Counted from the first letter of the stretch, positions 45,339-55,498 are shown. The stretch: 64,000 nucleotides of DNA from Anoxybacillus thermarum (GCF_000836725.1 NZ_JXTH01000002.1:34668-98667), one strand, 5' to 3'. Program-made: numbers and translations. Notes: a model not told the origin generated them from the sequence alone.

Positions 45339-45908
45339 TCACGGAGATAATCCTTTTAACAAATACAAATGAAACAGCTCGGCAATTTTTTGTTGTGATA
45401 ACGGCTCGTGCTCCTTTTCCCATTCGACGTTTAAAGCAATATACATTTTAAACATTAAAAACGCCGTTAGCTCTGAATCGCACGAACGAATTTCACCTTT
45501 TGCCATCGCCTCTTCAATTTTTCCGCGAACGTAGGCGATCATTTCACGATCAAGCCTCTTCATCACATCACGTACAGCTGGCGTGCCGATATCACGAACT
45601 TCTTGTAAAAGCTTTATCGTCAGTTCGTGCTCTTTGCGAAACGTAAAAATACGCTGCAAAGCACGTTGTACGTTTTCGTTAAACGATAAGCTTTGATCAA
45701 TCGCTGCATCCGCCTCACACTTAATTTCAGAAATGATGGAAGAAACGATCTCTTCAAGCAGCTCTTCTTTGCTTTTAAAAAACGTATAAATCGTTCCTTT
45801 TCCAACGTTCGCCATTTTCGCTACTTGGTCCATCGTCGTCGCTTTATATCCAAAAAGCGAAAACGACTTCGCTGCTGCTTCAATAATTTGTTTTCTTTTT
45901 TCTGACAT
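45339..45908 (-). CDS. yhgD: TetR-family regulator YhgD
   Basis: 189 residues. The N-terminal helix-turn-helix is typical: FGYKATTMDQVAKMANVGKG followed by TIYTFFKSKEELL. The rest is an all-helical ligand and dimer domain. Located between hemY and yhgE as in B. subtilis. It probably represses itself and yhgE through the paired 23-bp palindromes found before both genes. Inducer unknown. Confidence 0.9.
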   Translation of the reverse strand: MSEKRKQIIEAAAKSFSLFGYKATTMDQVAKMANVGKGTIYTFFKSKEELLEEIVSSIISEIKCEADAAIDQSLSFNENVQRALQRIFTFRKEHELTIKLLQEVRDIGTPAVRDVMKRLDREMIAYVRGKIEEAMAKGEIRSCDSELTAFLMFKMYIALNVEWEKEHEPLSQQKIAELFHLYLLKGLSP

Positions 45909-45927
45909 AGGCGTTCATCCTTTATTT

Positions 45928-45950
45928 TGACTAAATGAACATTTTGGTCA
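45928..45950. promoter_or_regulatory. YhgD-type operator upstream of yhgD
   Basis: A 23-bp palindrome TGACTAAA-N7-TTTGGTCA, 19 bp before the yhgD start, in the position expected for autorepression. Confidence 0.75.
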
Positions 45951-45990
45951 TTTCGTTTTATATCGTAACATAAACAACATACGCGTGCAA

Positions 45991-46025
45991 CAAAAAAGGT
46001 GGCTTATTTTAAGAAGACACCTTTT
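45991..46025 (-). terminator. Terminator of the hemEHY operon
   Basis: Minus-strand stem AAAAGGTG/CACCTTTT with the hemY stop codon in the loop, followed by T-run. Confidence 0.78.
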
Positions 46026-47427
46026 CCTTCGTGTAACATAAATAGTGTAACACTTTTTTTACTGCTTCTTCTCCTTGGTCAATACAATCGGGAAGTCCGA
46101 GACCTTCATATGAACTCCCTGCTAAAAAGATGCCCGGAAGATGTTGTTGCATATTTTGTTTGACGCGCTCGATTCGCTCACGATGACCGACAGTATATTG
46201 CGGCATCGATTGTTTCCAACGCGTCACGATCGAAAACATCGGTTTCATCGTTATGTTCATCACTTTATTTAAATCGTCCATCACCACTTGGACAATATCA
46301 TCATCTGTTTGTTCAACGATTGCTTCATCTCCAGGGCGCCCGACATAACAACGCAACAACACGTAGCCTTCTGGTGTCGTATGCGGCCATTTTTTATGCG
46401 TCCACGTACACGCCGTAATCGTATAGTCGCTATCTCGTGAAACGACAAATCCTGTTCCGTTCATATCCTTTGCTACCGCCTCTTTTGGAAAGGCTAACGC
46501 GACCGTTGCGACAGATGTAGATGGCATCGTTTCAAAAGAAGAAAACATCGGTTCGTTCGGAAAAAGCGATGTTAACGATTGATGTGGAACCGCAACGATG
46601 ACGCTATCCGCTTCTTTTTTCTCTCCGTTGCTTAACGTTAACACATATCGGTCATCTACCTTTTCAATGTGCTCAACACGTTTCCCTTTATGCACGGTCC
46701 CTTTTTCGAGCTTTTGCTCTATGGCATCAACGAGCGAGGACAATCCTGTTTTTAGCGTTTGGAAAATGCCTTTATCGCTCTTTTGTTTCGTTTTTTGCTT
46801 TGGCATCGATCGTTTCATGCCTAGCACGAGGCTTCCGTGCTTTTGTTCTAAATGAAAATATTGAGGGAATGTCGCCATTAAGCTTAACTGATCGATATCC
46901 CCCGCATAAATGCCCGATAGTAAAGGCTCGATTAACCGATCGACAACTTCATTGCCGAGACGACGACGGAAAAACTGACCGAGCGATACATCTCCTTCTG
47001 TTTTTAACGGCGGCAACACAAAGTCAGCAGCAGCACGAATCTTGCCAAACGGAGAAAAAAGACGCGTCACAACAAACGGGGCAAGTTTTGTCGGGATCCC
47101 CATCACCGCCCCGCCCGGAATCGGATGTAGCGTTCGATTCACGAGAATGTACGATTGCCCGGCCGTGTTATGCACAAGCTCTTTTTCAAGCCCGACTTCG
47201 TGAATAAGACGTGAAGCGCTCATTTTTCGTGCTAAAAAAGAGTCTGGACCGCGTTCAATAACAAACCCGTCGCGATACACTGTTTGCACTTTTCCTCCAA
47301 GCCGATGGCTCGCTTCAATTAATTCACACGAAATCGGTATGTTATTTTCTCGCGCTTCTTTTTGCAAGTAATACGCAGCCGTCAATCCCGTTATTCCACC
47401 GCCAATAATGACGACTTTCTTTTTCAT
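46009..47427 (-). CDS. hemY: Coproporphyrinogen III oxidase HemY (CgoX)
   Basis: 472 residues. FAD-binding [17 protein letters not shown] at the N-terminus, then the GP(x)DSFLARK and LLSGIYAGD segments typical of the family, and a C-terminal [16 protein letters not shown] that closes the FAD site. In Firmicutes this enzyme oxidises coproporphyrinogen III to coproporphyrin III ahead of ferrochelatase. It overlaps hemH by 4 bp and ends the operon. Confidence 0.95.
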   Translation of the reverse strand: MKKKVVIIGGGITGLTAAYYLQKEARENNIPISCELIEASHRLGGKVQTVYRDGFVIERGPDSFLARKMSASRLIHEVGLEKELVHNTAGQSYILVNRTLHPIPGGAVMGIPTKLAPFVVTRLFSPFGKIRAAADFVLPPLKTEGDVSLGQFFRRRLGNEVVDRLIEPLLSGIYAGDIDQLSLMATFPQYFHLEQKHGSLVLGMKRSMPKQKTKQKSDKGIFQTLKTGLSSLVDAIEQKLEKGTVHKGKRVEHIEKVDDRYVLTLSNGEKKEADSVIVAVPHQSLTSLFPNEPMFSSFETMPSTSVATVALAFPKEAVAKDMNGTGFVVSRDSDYTITACTWTHKKWPHTTPEGYVLLRCYVGRPGDEAIVEQTDDDIVQVVMDDLNKVMNITMKPMFSIVTRWKQSMPQYTVGHRERIERVKQNMQQHLPGIFLAGSSYEGLGLPDCIDQGEEAVKKVLHYLCYTKEKVSS

Positions 47428-48371
47428 AACAACCAGCCTTCTTTACGTAAATGGTTTAAAACAACGGTTGCAAGGGCGTCAATAAACTGTGGATGCGCAT
47501 TTGGCATCGGTGGACGATAGTAACTTACCCGTAATTCGTCCGTGACTTGCTTACATTCAATGTCGTTATCATATAATACTTCTAAATGATCTGCGACAAA
47601 CCCAGCTGGCACATATACAAACGCCTCGTATTTCTTTTCTTCGTATAATTGTCTCGTTAAATCTTGCACATCAGGGCCTAACCACGGCTCTGGCGTATTC
47701 CCTGCACTTTGCCATCCGATCACATATTCGGAAACACCTGCTTCTTTCGCAATCAAATCTGCTGTTTCTTGCAGCTGTGTCGGATACGGGTCTCCCATCG
47801 CAATAATTTTTTCAGGCAAGCTATGCGCTGACACAATTAATACCGCTTTGTTTCGCTCTCGTTCAGACATCGTTGCATACGCTTCTTTTACTCGATCTGC
47901 CCAATATTGAATAAATTTTGGCTCAGTATACCAGCTTTCCACACACGTCAATGTCGGCCCACCTAAACGAGCCGCTTCTTCTTTCGCTCGTCCGTTGTAC
48001 GATTTGACGCTGAACGTCGAAAAATGTGGGGCTAATACGATCGAAACCGCTTCTCTTATGCCGTCTTCGTGCATTTGCCGAACAGCATCTTCAACGAACG
48101 GTTCAATATGCTTCAACCCTAAGTATACGCGAAATTCAACGTCATCTTGCACTTCATTCAGCCGTTCAGCAAGCTTTTCCGCCTGTTGTTTCGTAATGGC
48201 CGCAAGCGGAGAAATCCCACCAATCGCTTCATAGCGTTCTCGAAGATCGGCCAACATTTCTTCTGACGGTTTCCGACCGTGTCGAATATGCGTATAATAT
48301 CGCTCTAAATCTTCCTCTTTGTATGGCGTACCATACGCCATGACAAGTAGTCCCATTACTTTTTTTGACAT
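47424..48371 (-). CDS. hemH: Coproporphyrin ferrochelatase HemH (CpfC)
   Basis: 315 residues. The family stretches [36 protein letters not shown] (with the catalytic His region), SAHSLPEKI and [16 protein letters not shown] are present. It inserts Fe(II) into coproporphyrin III. It starts 7 bp after the hemE stop and overlaps hemY. Confidence 0.95.
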   Translation of the reverse strand: MSKKVMGLLVMAYGTPYKEEDLERYYTHIRHGRKPSEEMLADLRERYEAIGGISPLAAITKQQAEKLAERLNEVQDDVEFRVYLGLKHIEPFVEDAVRQMHEDGIREAVSIVLAPHFSTFSVKSYNGRAKEEAARLGGPTLTCVESWYTEPKFIQYWADRVKEAYATMSERERNKAVLIVSAHSLPEKIIAMGDPYPTQLQETADLIAKEAGVSEYVIGWQSAGNTPEPWLGPDVQDLTRQLYEEKKYEAFVYVPAGFVADHLEVLYDNDIECKQVTDELRVSYYRPPMPNAHPQFIDALATVVLNHLRKEGWLL

Positions 48372-48378
48372 CGTTCAT

Positions 48379-49422
48379 TCATCCTTTTCTTTTTGCTGAA
48401 TATTCATGGATAAACGCTGTGAGCTGTTTCAACGTCTCTGGCTGAATTTGTGGGAAAATGCCATGCCCTAAATTAAATACGTACCCACCTTCATGCGCCA
48501 TTCCTTCATCTAAAATTTGTTTCACGCGCGCTTCAATGACTTCCCATGGTGCAAGCAATACGGCTGGATCTAAGTTGCCTTGTAGCGCTTTCGTTAGTCC
48601 CATGTCTTTCGCTTCACGAATTGGCAAACGCCAATCTAAACCGACGACGTCAAGCGGCAAGTCATGCCATTCTTTCGCTAAATGGCTTGCACCGACACCG
48701 AACATAATGAGCGGCACGTTTTCATCGCGAAGCGCTGTAAAAATACGCTCCATCGTCGGTTTAATAAATTGACGATAATCCGCAACGTTTACCGCTCCGA
48801 CCCATGAATCGAAAATTTGAATCGCACTTGCTCCTGCTCGAATTTGCGCTTTAACGTAACGAATCGTCATATCTGCTAGCTTATCCATAAGTGCAAACCA
48901 TGCTTTCGGTTCTGCATACATAAACGCTTTCGTCTTATTATAGTTTTTCGAAGGACCACCTTCAATCATGTAACTCGCTAATGTAAACGGCGCACCGGCA
49001 AAACCGATCAGCGGCACAGTAAGTTGCTCTTTCGTTAATATTCGAATCGTTTCAAGGACGTACGGTACATCACTTTCTGGGTCGATCTCACCGAGACGTT
49101 CGACATCGGCAAGAGAGCGAATTGGATTCGCAATGACCGGCCCAATTCCTGCTTTAATATCAACGTCAACCCCGATGGCTGGAAGCGGTGACATAATATC
49201 TTTGTAAAGAATCGCCGCATCGACGTTATATTGTTCGACAGGCAAACGTGTCACGTACGCACATAGCTCCGGTTGATGAGTAATTTCAAAAAGGGAATAT
49301 TTTTCTTTCAAAGCCCGATATTCTGGTTGTGAACGTCCTGCTTGTCTCATATACCAAACTGGAACGTATTCTGTCACTTCTCCGCGACAAGCGCGTAAAA
49401 ATGTATCGTTTTTAATCATCAT
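48379..49422 (-). CDS. hemE: Uroporphyrinogen III decarboxylase
   Basis: About 347 residues. Signatures [16 protein letters not shown] near the start (catalytic Arg) and [18 protein letters not shown] are diagnostic. It decarboxylates uroporphyrinogen III to coproporphyrinogen III. First gene of hemE-hemH-hemY. Three ATGs lie close together; those at 49422 and 49419 have suitable spacing to AAAGG, the one at 49428 does not. A TATAAT lies about 40 bp upstream. Confidence 0.95.
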   Translation of the reverse strand: MMIKNDTFLRACRGEVTEYVPVWYMRQAGRSQPEYRALKEKYSLFEITHQPELCAYVTRLPVEQYNVDAAILYKDIMSPLPAIGVDVDIKAGIGPVIANPIRSLADVERLGEIDPESDVPYVLETIRILTKEQLTVPLIGFAGAPFTLASYMIEGGPSKNYNKTKAFMYAEPKAWFALMDKLADMTIRYVKAQIRAGASAIQIFDSWVGAVNVADYRQFIKPTMERIFTALRDENVPLIMFGVGASHLAKEWHDLPLDVVGLDWRLPIREAKDMGLTKALQGNLDPAVLLAPWEVIEARVKQILDEGMAHEGGYVFNLGHGIFPQIQPETLKQLTAFIHEYSAKRKG

Positions 49423-49608
49423 GTCCATCCTTTCACATTATGTCATCTTTTATATTATAGTGTAGCGAAATAACTAATTTGTTTCCACTAACACAACTAT
49501 ACCGATTTTTTCACCGTCTGGGTAGTAATAATACGCAACGTTCATGAAATCGCCAAGAAGAAAAGAAAGTGGTAAAATATGAGCAACGAATGAAAGGAGA
49601 GGATGTTC

Positions 49609-50115
49609 GTGTACGTATTTATGACGAATGGTACGATCGACTATTTACAACGATTGCGCAGTCAATATCCGAGTGAGCAGATGTTGCTTGTATGCGATGA
49701 GGAAAACGGAATGCTCATTCATGAGACGGAAGGAAAAAGCGTCTTTCATGAGCCGCGTCCATATGAAGTGCTTGATGCTGTTGGAACATTTGGAGGAACG
49801 TTTGTCGTGTGTAATAACATTCCGGTCACTGACGAAGGGAGACCGCTATTTGAACATCGGTTTCAACAGCGGGCGCGCTTAATCGAACAAGAACCTGGAT
49901 TTGTCGCCATTCGCGTCTTACGCCCTTTAAAAAGCGACACGTACGTCATTATGACGATGTGGGAAAGCGAAAGTGCCTTTCGTCGTTGGCAACAATCAAA
50001 AGCATACGAAAAAGCGCATCAAAAACGCGGCACAGAAGAAGGAATAGATCAACAACGGTCCATTTTCCCGCGTCCATCCTATGTGACAACATATACCGTT
50101 GTAAAAGAAGGCTGA
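49609..50115 (+). CDS. hmoB: Haem-degrading monooxygenase HmoB
   Basis: About 168 residues with a C-terminal ABM fold: EPGFVAIRVLRPLKSDTYVI, MTMWESESAFRRWQQSKAY and KAHQKRGTEEG, close to B. subtilis HmoB (YhgC). It opens haem and releases iron. It is divergent from the haem-synthesis operon, as in B. subtilis, pairing synthesis with turnover. The GTG at 49609 is 9 nt from AAAGGAG; an ATG at 49603 is only 3 nt away, so the start is slightly uncertain. Confidence 0.93.
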   Translation: MYVFMTNGTIDYLQRLRSQYPSEQMLLVCDEENGMLIHETEGKSVFHEPRPYEVLDAVGTFGGTFVVCNNIPVTDEGRPLFEHRFQQRARLIEQEPGFVAIRVLRPLKSDTYVIMTMWESESAFRRWQQSKAYEKAHQKRGTEEGIDQQRSIFPRPSYVTTYTVVKEG

Positions 50116-50131
50116 CATCTCGTCAGCCTTT
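50108..50131. terminator. Hairpin between hmoB and the rhodanese gene
   Basis: Perfect 9-bp stem AAGGCTGAC/GTCAGCCTT with a 5-nt loop. T-runs are short on the plus strand and moderate (CTTCTTTT) on the minus strand. The hmoB stop is in the stem. Confidence 0.65.
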
Positions 50132-50498
50132 AGTCGTTCCAAGCGTTCATGCCTCCGCGCACATTGACGACGCGCTTAAAACCATTTTTCACTAATATTT
50201 TTGCCGCTTGATTGCTGCGCATGCCGCTTTGGCAAATGACGATCGTTTCTTTTTCACGATCAAGTTCGTTCAATTTGGCGGATAGCTCATGAAGCGGAAT
50301 GTTTTTAAACTGACGAATGTTGCGCGCGCGATATTCTGCTGGTGTGCGCACATCGATGAATTGACGATTTTTCGTTTCTTTTAGTTTGCTTTTTAACTCA
50401 TCTGGCGTGATATGTTCGACACCTTTTGTCGGCAACATTTTCGTCGCAACAAAGTAAATTAGTAAAATAATGAAAACAACATTTACCCATGTACTCAT
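50130..50498 (-). CDS. Membrane-anchored rhodanese-like protein
   Basis: 122 residues. An N-terminal membrane helix (3-22) is followed by a single rhodanese domain with FIDVRTPAEYRARNI and the active-site Cys in ICQSGMRS. Similar to B. subtilis YqhL/YibN-type proteins. It should handle sulfane sulfur at the inner face of the membrane; target unknown. It converges on hmoB. Confidence 0.9.
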   Translation of the reverse strand: MSTWVNVVFIILLIYFVATKMLPTKGVEHITPDELKSKLKETKNRQFIDVRTPAEYRARNIRQFKNIPLHELSAKLNELDREKETIVICQSGMRSNQAAKILVKNGFKRVVNVRGGMNAWND

Positions 50499-50593
50499 AT
50501 CGTTTCCTCCTAAATACGCATATGGGTATATTACATTGTTTTCGGACGTTTGTCAACGATGGTATAATGGAAAAAACAGAAAGGACGGTGCAT

Positions 50594-51784
50594 ATGAAAA
50601 CATTGTTATTTACTAAACTTGACGAATATTACGACGAAATGGTAGCGATTCGTCGCCATTTTCATCAACATCCTGAGCTATCGTTTCAAGAGTATAGAAC
50701 AGCCGCGTATATTGCGAATTACTATAAACAACTCGGCATTCCTGTTCGAACAAATGTCGGAGGAAATGGAGCAGTCGCCACCATTCATGGCCAACAAGGC
50801 GGAAAAACGGTGGCACTTCGGGCAGACTTCGATGCTCTCCCTATTCAAGATGAAAAAGATGTCCCTTACAAATCGACCGTTCCGGGTGTTATGCACGCAT
50901 GTGGACACGATGGGCATACGGCGACGTTACTTGTTCTTGCTAAAGTGCTTTATGAATTGCGCGAGCATTGGAGCGGCACGATCGTGTGCATTCATCAACA
51001 CGCAGAGGAATACGCACCAGGCGGGGCAAAAGCGATGATTGAAGACGGTTGTTTAGAAGGAGTAGACGCCATTTTCGGCACACATTTATGGGCAACAGAG
51101 CCAACAGGTATCATTCAATATCGTACAGGACCGATCATGGCAGCTGCCGACCGCTTTCAAATCGTCATTCAAGGTTCTGGCGGTCACGGGGCGGAACCTC
51201 ACAAAACGAAAGATGCGATCGTTACCGCATCACAGCTTGTCCTTCATTTACAGCAAATCGTCAGCCGACGCGTCGATCCGCTTGAACCTGCTGTTGTTTC
51301 GATCGGCTCTTTCGTTTCCGACAACGCATTTAACGTGATCGCTGATCGCGCAACATTAGTCGGGACGGTGCGCACATTTTCTGAACAAGTGCGCAATGAC
51401 ATTGAAAGAGAAATTGAACAAATTGTCAAAGGAACTTGCCTTGCCAACGGTTGTACGTACGAATACACGTATACGCGCGGCTATCCTCCTGTTGTGAATC
51501 ATGAAGAAGAAACGAAATTTCTCGTCGCTACCGCTCGCGAAATAGAAGATGTGACCGATGTCGTTGAAATTCAGCCACATATGGGCGGGGAAGACTTCGC
51601 TTATTATTTACAACATGTAAAAGGAACGTTTTTCTTTACAGGCGCAAAAGCCGAAACAACAACGATCGCCTATCCGCACCATCATCCGAAATTTGATTTT
51701 GATGAACGTGCGATGCTTATTGCAGCAAAAACGCTTGGTCTTACAGCGATCAACTATATGAAAAAAGACGAGAAGCAGTTTTAG
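50594..51784 (+). CDS. yhaA: M20-family amidohydrolase YhaA
   Basis: 396 residues. Metal and catalytic motifs of the M20D group: RRHFHQHPELSFQEY, ALRADFDALP, HACGHDGHTA, and a late MGGEDFAYY. Such enzymes release amino acids or similar from N-acyl or amide conjugates. AAAGGACGG precedes the ATG; the frame stays open 35 codons upstream without a ribosome site. It ends 4 bp inside the convergent ecsB gene. Confidence 0.9.
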   Translation: MKTLLFTKLDEYYDEMVAIRRHFHQHPELSFQEYRTAAYIANYYKQLGIPVRTNVGGNGAVATIHGQQGGKTVALRADFDALPIQDEKDVPYKSTVPGVMHACGHDGHTATLLVLAKVLYELREHWSGTIVCIHQHAEEYAPGGAKAMIEDGCLEGVDAIFGTHLWATEPTGIIQYRTGPIMAAADRFQIVIQGSGGHGAEPHKTKDAIVTASQLVLHLQQIVSRRVDPLEPAVVSIGSFVSDNAFNVIADRATLVGTVRTFSEQVRNDIEREIEQIVKGTCLANGCTYEYTYTRGYPPVVNHEEETKFLVATAREIEDVTDVVEIQPHMGGEDFAYYLQHVKGTFFFTGAKAETTTIAYPHHHPKFDFDERAMLIAAKTLGLTAINYMKKDEKQF

Positions 51785-51802
51785 TCCGCTTCTCGTTTTT
51801 TT
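51765..51802. terminator. Bidirectional terminator between yhaA and ecsB
   Basis: Stem CGAGAAGC/GCTTCTCG with an 11-nt loop that holds the stop codons of both genes; T7 on plus, TCTTTTTT on minus. Confidence 0.9.
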
Positions 51803-52965
51803 CCTACATAAAACATTACCGCAACATAACAGACGAAAACAATAAAAAACGTCCATAACATAACAAAAACACCGTGAGCGATATATGCAACCATCGCGAA
51901 AATAAGCGCTTGGCTCATCGCAATAGCAAGTAACACGCGCATGAACGAACGATGCGCCTCAGCAGGCGACAACGGATAAAGAAACAACAGCGGATGACCT
52001 CGGTGATACGAACGGATGGAAAGCAGTTGAATAGCTGTGGCATAAGCACACAAAAGAGCGAACCACTCCACACCGCGAGGCAACGTAAAAATAAAGAAGC
52101 TGCCGATCGCTGTTAAGCGAACGAACAAGCCGAAATAGTCGCCCGCACGAAAAAATGTGCGTACGTACAAATACGTATACGGTCGCATATGCGAACGTTC
52201 AAGTAAACGGAAAAATAACCGAAGCCACGTTTGTTTTTTGACTGTATGTTTGATGTATGGAACATCGACAAACGCATGTGCGAGCCGATAAAATGTTTGC
52301 ATTCGCTTTCGTTCATCCGCAAGCAACTGCCCCCATTGGATTGCGTTCTCTTTTCCTTTTCGCTCCACATAAAGCGCAATGATAACCATAAACAATAAAG
52401 GGACAAGCATCCATACATATTGTTTCAATAATAAAAAATAAAACAACGTCACATTTACTAAAAAGCGAACGAATGTGTGAAAACGATCCCGTCCAATTCG
52501 CGACTCCTCTTGCCATTGAACGAACATATTCCACCCTGTTAATAATACAATTGCCATCACGACAACTGAAAGTGGCTGCTTTGAAAACTTCACGTGAAGG
52601 GGCAAAAGAACGACGAACACGATGAGCGAAACATACAAATGAAGAAAAAAGCTATATCTTGCCGCGCGCCAAAAATAAGGACGAAGCCGTCTTTCTACCG
52701 GAAGAAGAAACACCGCATCCGCTTCTTTGACAAGCGTTCGCACCCCGCCTTGCGTCACCGCAAAAGCGATCAGAAGCGAGCCAACGATCGCGTAAGGAAA
52801 CGACGTCAGTTCATCGACTGCTCGCTTATAAAATACCGCACCCGCCCCAATACAAATAAATAAGACGAGCAATAAATGGTCGTTAAACATATATCGACCG
52901 TACCGTCGCACTTCCGCCATGTGAGCGGTCATTCGCTGTTTCCATAACTGTTTTCCATCAATCAT
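51781..52965 (-). CDS. ecsB: ABC transporter permease EcsB
   Basis: 394 residues with about nine membrane helices and an N-terminal region LWKQRMTAHMAEVRRYGRYM typical of EcsB. With EcsA it forms an ABC exporter needed in B. subtilis for regulated intramembrane proteolysis, secretion and competence. It overlaps ecsA by 8 bp. The usual third gene, ecsC, is missing here; yhaA follows directly. Confidence 0.92.
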   Translation of the reverse strand: MIDGKQLWKQRMTAHMAEVRRYGRYMFNDHLLLVLFICIGAGAVFYKRAVDELTSFPYAIVGSLLIAFAVTQGGVRTLVKEADAVFLLPVERRLRPYFWRAARYSFFLHLYVSLIVFVVLLPLHVKFSKQPLSVVVMAIVLLTGWNMFVQWQEESRIGRDRFHTFVRFLVNVTLFYFLLLKQYVWMLVPLLFMVIIALYVERKGKENAIQWGQLLADERKRMQTFYRLAHAFVDVPYIKHTVKKQTWLRLFFRLLERSHMRPYTYLYVRTFFRAGDYFGLFVRLTAIGSFFIFTLPRGVEWFALLCAYATAIQLLSIRSYHRGHPLLFLYPLSPAEAHRSFMRVLLAIAMSQALIFAMVAYIAHGVFVMLWTFFIVFVCYVAVMFYVGKKREAD

Positions 52966-53701
52966 CGTTCGTCTCTTCCTTCGTTAATTCGATATATATA
53001 TCATCTAACGTCGCATGAGGCATATGTAGCTGTTCTTGAAGCGTTGGCAATGATCCTGTTGCTTTTACTTGTCCGTTATGCAAAATGACGAATGAATCAC
53101 AATATCGCTCTGCCGTCGCTAAAATGTGCGTTGACATGAGAATGCCTGCCCCTTCTTTTTTTCTTTCCTCAATAAGCTGAAGCAACGCTTGAATGGCGAG
53201 CGGATCTAACCCAACAAACGGCTCATCAATGATATAAAGCGGCACGTCTACTAAAAAAGCGCATATAATCATCACTTTTTGCTTCATCCCTTTTGAAAAA
53301 AACGCAGGGAACGCACTTAATTTTTTCTCAAGCCGAAACGCCTTCAGCAATTTTGACACGCGCTGTTTATACGCTTCATCCGATACGCCATAAGCCATGG
53401 CAGTAAGGCGTAAATGTTCTTCTAACGTTAATTCTTCGTATAAAGCAGGCATTTCGGGAATGTATGTAAATTGCGCCCGATATCGTTCCGGGTCGTCTTG
53501 AAACGTCATGCCGTTGATCGTAATCGTTCCTTTGCGCGGTTGCATCAATCCGATCATATGTTTAATCGTCGTGCTTTTTCCTGCCCCATTTAACCCGATT
53601 AACGCAACGACTTCCCCTTTTTGTACAGTAAACGATACGTCATCTAAAATGTTTTGCTTCGTATAGCCCCCGAATATGTGTTGAACTTGTAATAGCGCCA
53701 T
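52958..53701 (-). CDS. ecsA: ABC transporter ATP-binding protein EcsA
   Basis: 247 residues. Walker A GLNGAGKSTT, signature FSKGMKQKVM, Walker B LYIIDEPFVGLDP and the switch His in STHILATAE. Length and partner identify EcsA. It starts 400 bp from hit in a divergent arrangement; that gap is unusual and described separately. Confidence 0.93.
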   Translation of the reverse strand: MALLQVQHIFGGYTKQNILDDVSFTVQKGEVVALIGLNGAGKSTTIKHMIGLMQPRKGTITINGMTFQDDPERYRAQFTYIPEMPALYEELTLEEHLRLTAMAYGVSDEAYKQRVSKLLKAFRLEKKLSAFPAFFSKGMKQKVMIICAFLVDVPLYIIDEPFVGLDPLAIQALLQLIEERKKEGAGILMSTHILATAERYCDSFVILHNGQVKATGSLPTLQEQLHMPHATLDDIYIELTKEETNDD

Positions 53702-53784
53702 CGTCGCTTTCCTTTCTTCATATCATTTCATTATTTTTTATTTTAACAAATGAATAACGAAAAGAAAAACGGGTTATGATAAGT

Positions 53785-54050
53785 AGCGAAGAGGGGCAAA
53801 CAAGTAGCAAGTCGCAGTGAGCAACAAAGCAAGTTCAAGAACATGATGAAATGAGGTGTCTACGGGCCGCACATAAGCTAGCCTGTAACAACGAAAACAA
53901 TCCCTTAAAAAGGGGATGGTCATCTTGAACAACGTCGTACTCACAAACGCGTAACGGACTCTACTCGTAAATGAGGTGTTCCCAAAAGACACGTAATCAT
54001 GAAGCTCCCTCTTCAATGGGCAGGATGCGATGCGCATCCTGCTCTTTCCG
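53785..54050 (+). ncRNA. Possible structured RNA between ecsA and hit
   Basis: This gene-free stretch has several pairings in order. GAAGAGGG (53788-53795) pairs with CCCTCTTC (54007-54014) to close the region. GTTCAAGA (53833-53840) pairs with TCTTGAAC (53923-53930) and encloses two hairpins, TACGGGC/GCCTGTA and ATCCC/GGGAT. GTGT/ACAC forms another near 53976-53992, and a 10-bp GCAGGATGCG/CGCATCCTGC hairpin at 54020-54042 ends it with a short T-rich tail. AAATGAGGTGT occurs twice (53849, 53969). Strand is a guess from the tail. It could be a small RNA, a leader, or the worn right end of an IS200/IS605-type element. No frame codes for a convincing protein. Confidence 0.35.
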
Positions 54051-54108
54051 TTTTCGAAACGACAATCGTGTGGTAAAATAAAGACAAAATGGAAAGAAAG
54101 GTGGCGTT

Positions 54109-54531
54109 ATGATGAGCGACTGTATTTTTTGTAAAATTATAAACGGAGACATTCCTGCCGCAAAAGTATTTGAAAATGAACATGTCATCGCCTTTTTAGA
54201 CATTAGTCAAGTGACGAAAGGACATACGCTCGTTGTGCCGAAAGTACATAAAGAAAATGTTTATGAGTTAACTTCAGACATTGCCCAACGTGTATTTGAG
54301 GTCGTTCCGACAATTGCCAATGCGATTCGTGAACAGTTTTCCCCAGAAGGCATCAACATTTTAAGCAACAACGGAGAAATTGCGGGACAAACCGTTTTCC
54401 ATTATCATATGCACATCATTCCGCGATATGGTAAAGGGGACGGGTTTGGAGCGATATGGAAATCACACCAAAGCGACTATACGTTTGATGAATTAAAAGA
54501 CATCGCCTCACAAATTAAACAAGCTCTATAA
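54109..54531 (+). CDS. hit: HIT-family nucleotide-binding protein Hit
   Basis: 140 residues. The zinc-type N-terminal CIFCKIINGDIPAAKVFEN and the catalytic histidine triad HYHMHIIP are present. HIT proteins hydrolyse nucleotide phosphoramidates such as AMP-lysine. Divergent from ecsAB, as in B. subtilis. Two ATGs in a row (54109, 54112) follow GAAAGGTGG; either could be used. Confidence 0.94.
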   Translation: MMSDCIFCKIINGDIPAAKVFENEHVIAFLDISQVTKGHTLVVPKVHKENVYELTSDIAQRVFEVVPTIANAIREQFSPEGINILSNNGEIAGQTVFHYHMHIIPRYGKGDGFGAIWKSHQSDYTFDELKDIASQIKQAL

Positions 54532-54563
54532 AAAAGAAGGTGTCCTCAATGGGCACCTTCTTT
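54531..54563. terminator. Bidirectional terminator between hit and prsA
   Basis: 11-bp stem AGAAGGTGTCC/GGGCACCTTCT (one G-U pair) with a 5-nt loop; T-rich on both strands. Confidence 0.88.
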
Positions 54564-54576
54564 CGTTCCAACCGTT

Positions 54577-55410
54577 TTATTCGCTTTTTAATGCGTCTTT
54601 TAACGATTTGTCTTTAATGTCGACATTCGCTTCCTTCATAAGCTCATCTAACTTCGATTGCACTTTAGATGCATCGAGTTTGCTCTTTTTCACTTCATAT
54701 TCGATGTCTTCTTTCATTTCATCAAACGACTTTTTCTCTTCTTTATCTGTTACTTTAATGATATGGTAGCCAAATTGCGTTTTTACTGGGTCGCTTACTT
54801 CACCGACGTTTAACGCATAAGCTGCTTTTTCAAATTCTTCGACCATTTTACCAGGTCCAAACCAACCTAAATCGCCACCGTTTTGAGCAGAACCTGTATC
54901 TTTCGAATATTCTTTTGCTAATTTTGCAAAGTCTTCGCCTCTTTCTAATTTCGCTTTCATTTCTTTTGCTGTTTTTTCATCATCTACTAAAATGTGGCTT
55001 GCTTTCACTTTCGGCTTATATTCATTGTAATATTTTTTCAGTTCTTCATCTGACACTTTTATGTCTTCCATCGCGGCTTTTTGTCGCAACAAATCAAGTT
55101 TTACCATGTTGCGAATCGCTTCTTCTCCATTTTGTTGCACCGCTAAATCATATTGAACGCCGTACATCTCTTTTAAATTTTCAATTTCCTTATCGATTTC
55201 TTTATCCGTTACTTTAAATTTTTTGCTTAACACTTTCTCATGTACAAGATCGCGCAACACATCTTTCCCGAAACGCTCCTTCATTTCGTTATATAGCTCG
55301 TCTTTTGTAATGTTACCTGCCTTCGTTTCGACGACAACATCTGATCCGTTATTACAAGCCGAAAGCGCAAGCACGGCTGCTGCCGACATTGCAACTGTCC
55401 ATTTTTTCAT
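54577..55410 (-). CDS. prsA: Foldase lipoprotein PrsA
   Basis: 277 residues. Signal peptide with lipobox LSAC, then helical N-domain, a parvulin-type peptidyl-prolyl isomerase domain (about 130-225: [46 protein letters not shown]) and a Lys-rich C-terminal helix. It folds exported proteins on the outer face of the membrane. ATG at 55410 follows AGGAG and GAGG sequences. Confidence 0.95.
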   Translation of the reverse strand: MKKWTVAMSAAAVLALSACNNGSDVVVETKAGNITKDELYNEMKERFGKDVLRDLVHEKVLSKKFKVTDKEIDKEIENLKEMYGVQYDLAVQQNGEEAIRNMVKLDLLRQKAAMEDIKVSDEELKKYYNEYKPKVKASHILVDDEKTAKEMKAKLERGEDFAKLAKEYSKDTGSAQNGGDLGWFGPGKMVEEFEKAAYALNVGEVSDPVKTQFGYHIIKVTDKEEKKSFDEMKEDIEYEVKKSKLDASKVQSKLDELMKEANVDIKDKSLKDALKSE

Positions 55411-55498
55411 TTCCTCACAACTCCTATCTATAAATATACACAAAACATACTATACCATATTTTTTCCGAAAGCTAAAATAAAGCAAGGATGCGCCCAT

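Noticed and set aside
53774..54037. 87-codon minus-strand frame between ecsA and hit
   Set aside because: No ribosome site, no recognisable composition, and it runs through the paired segments of the possible RNA.
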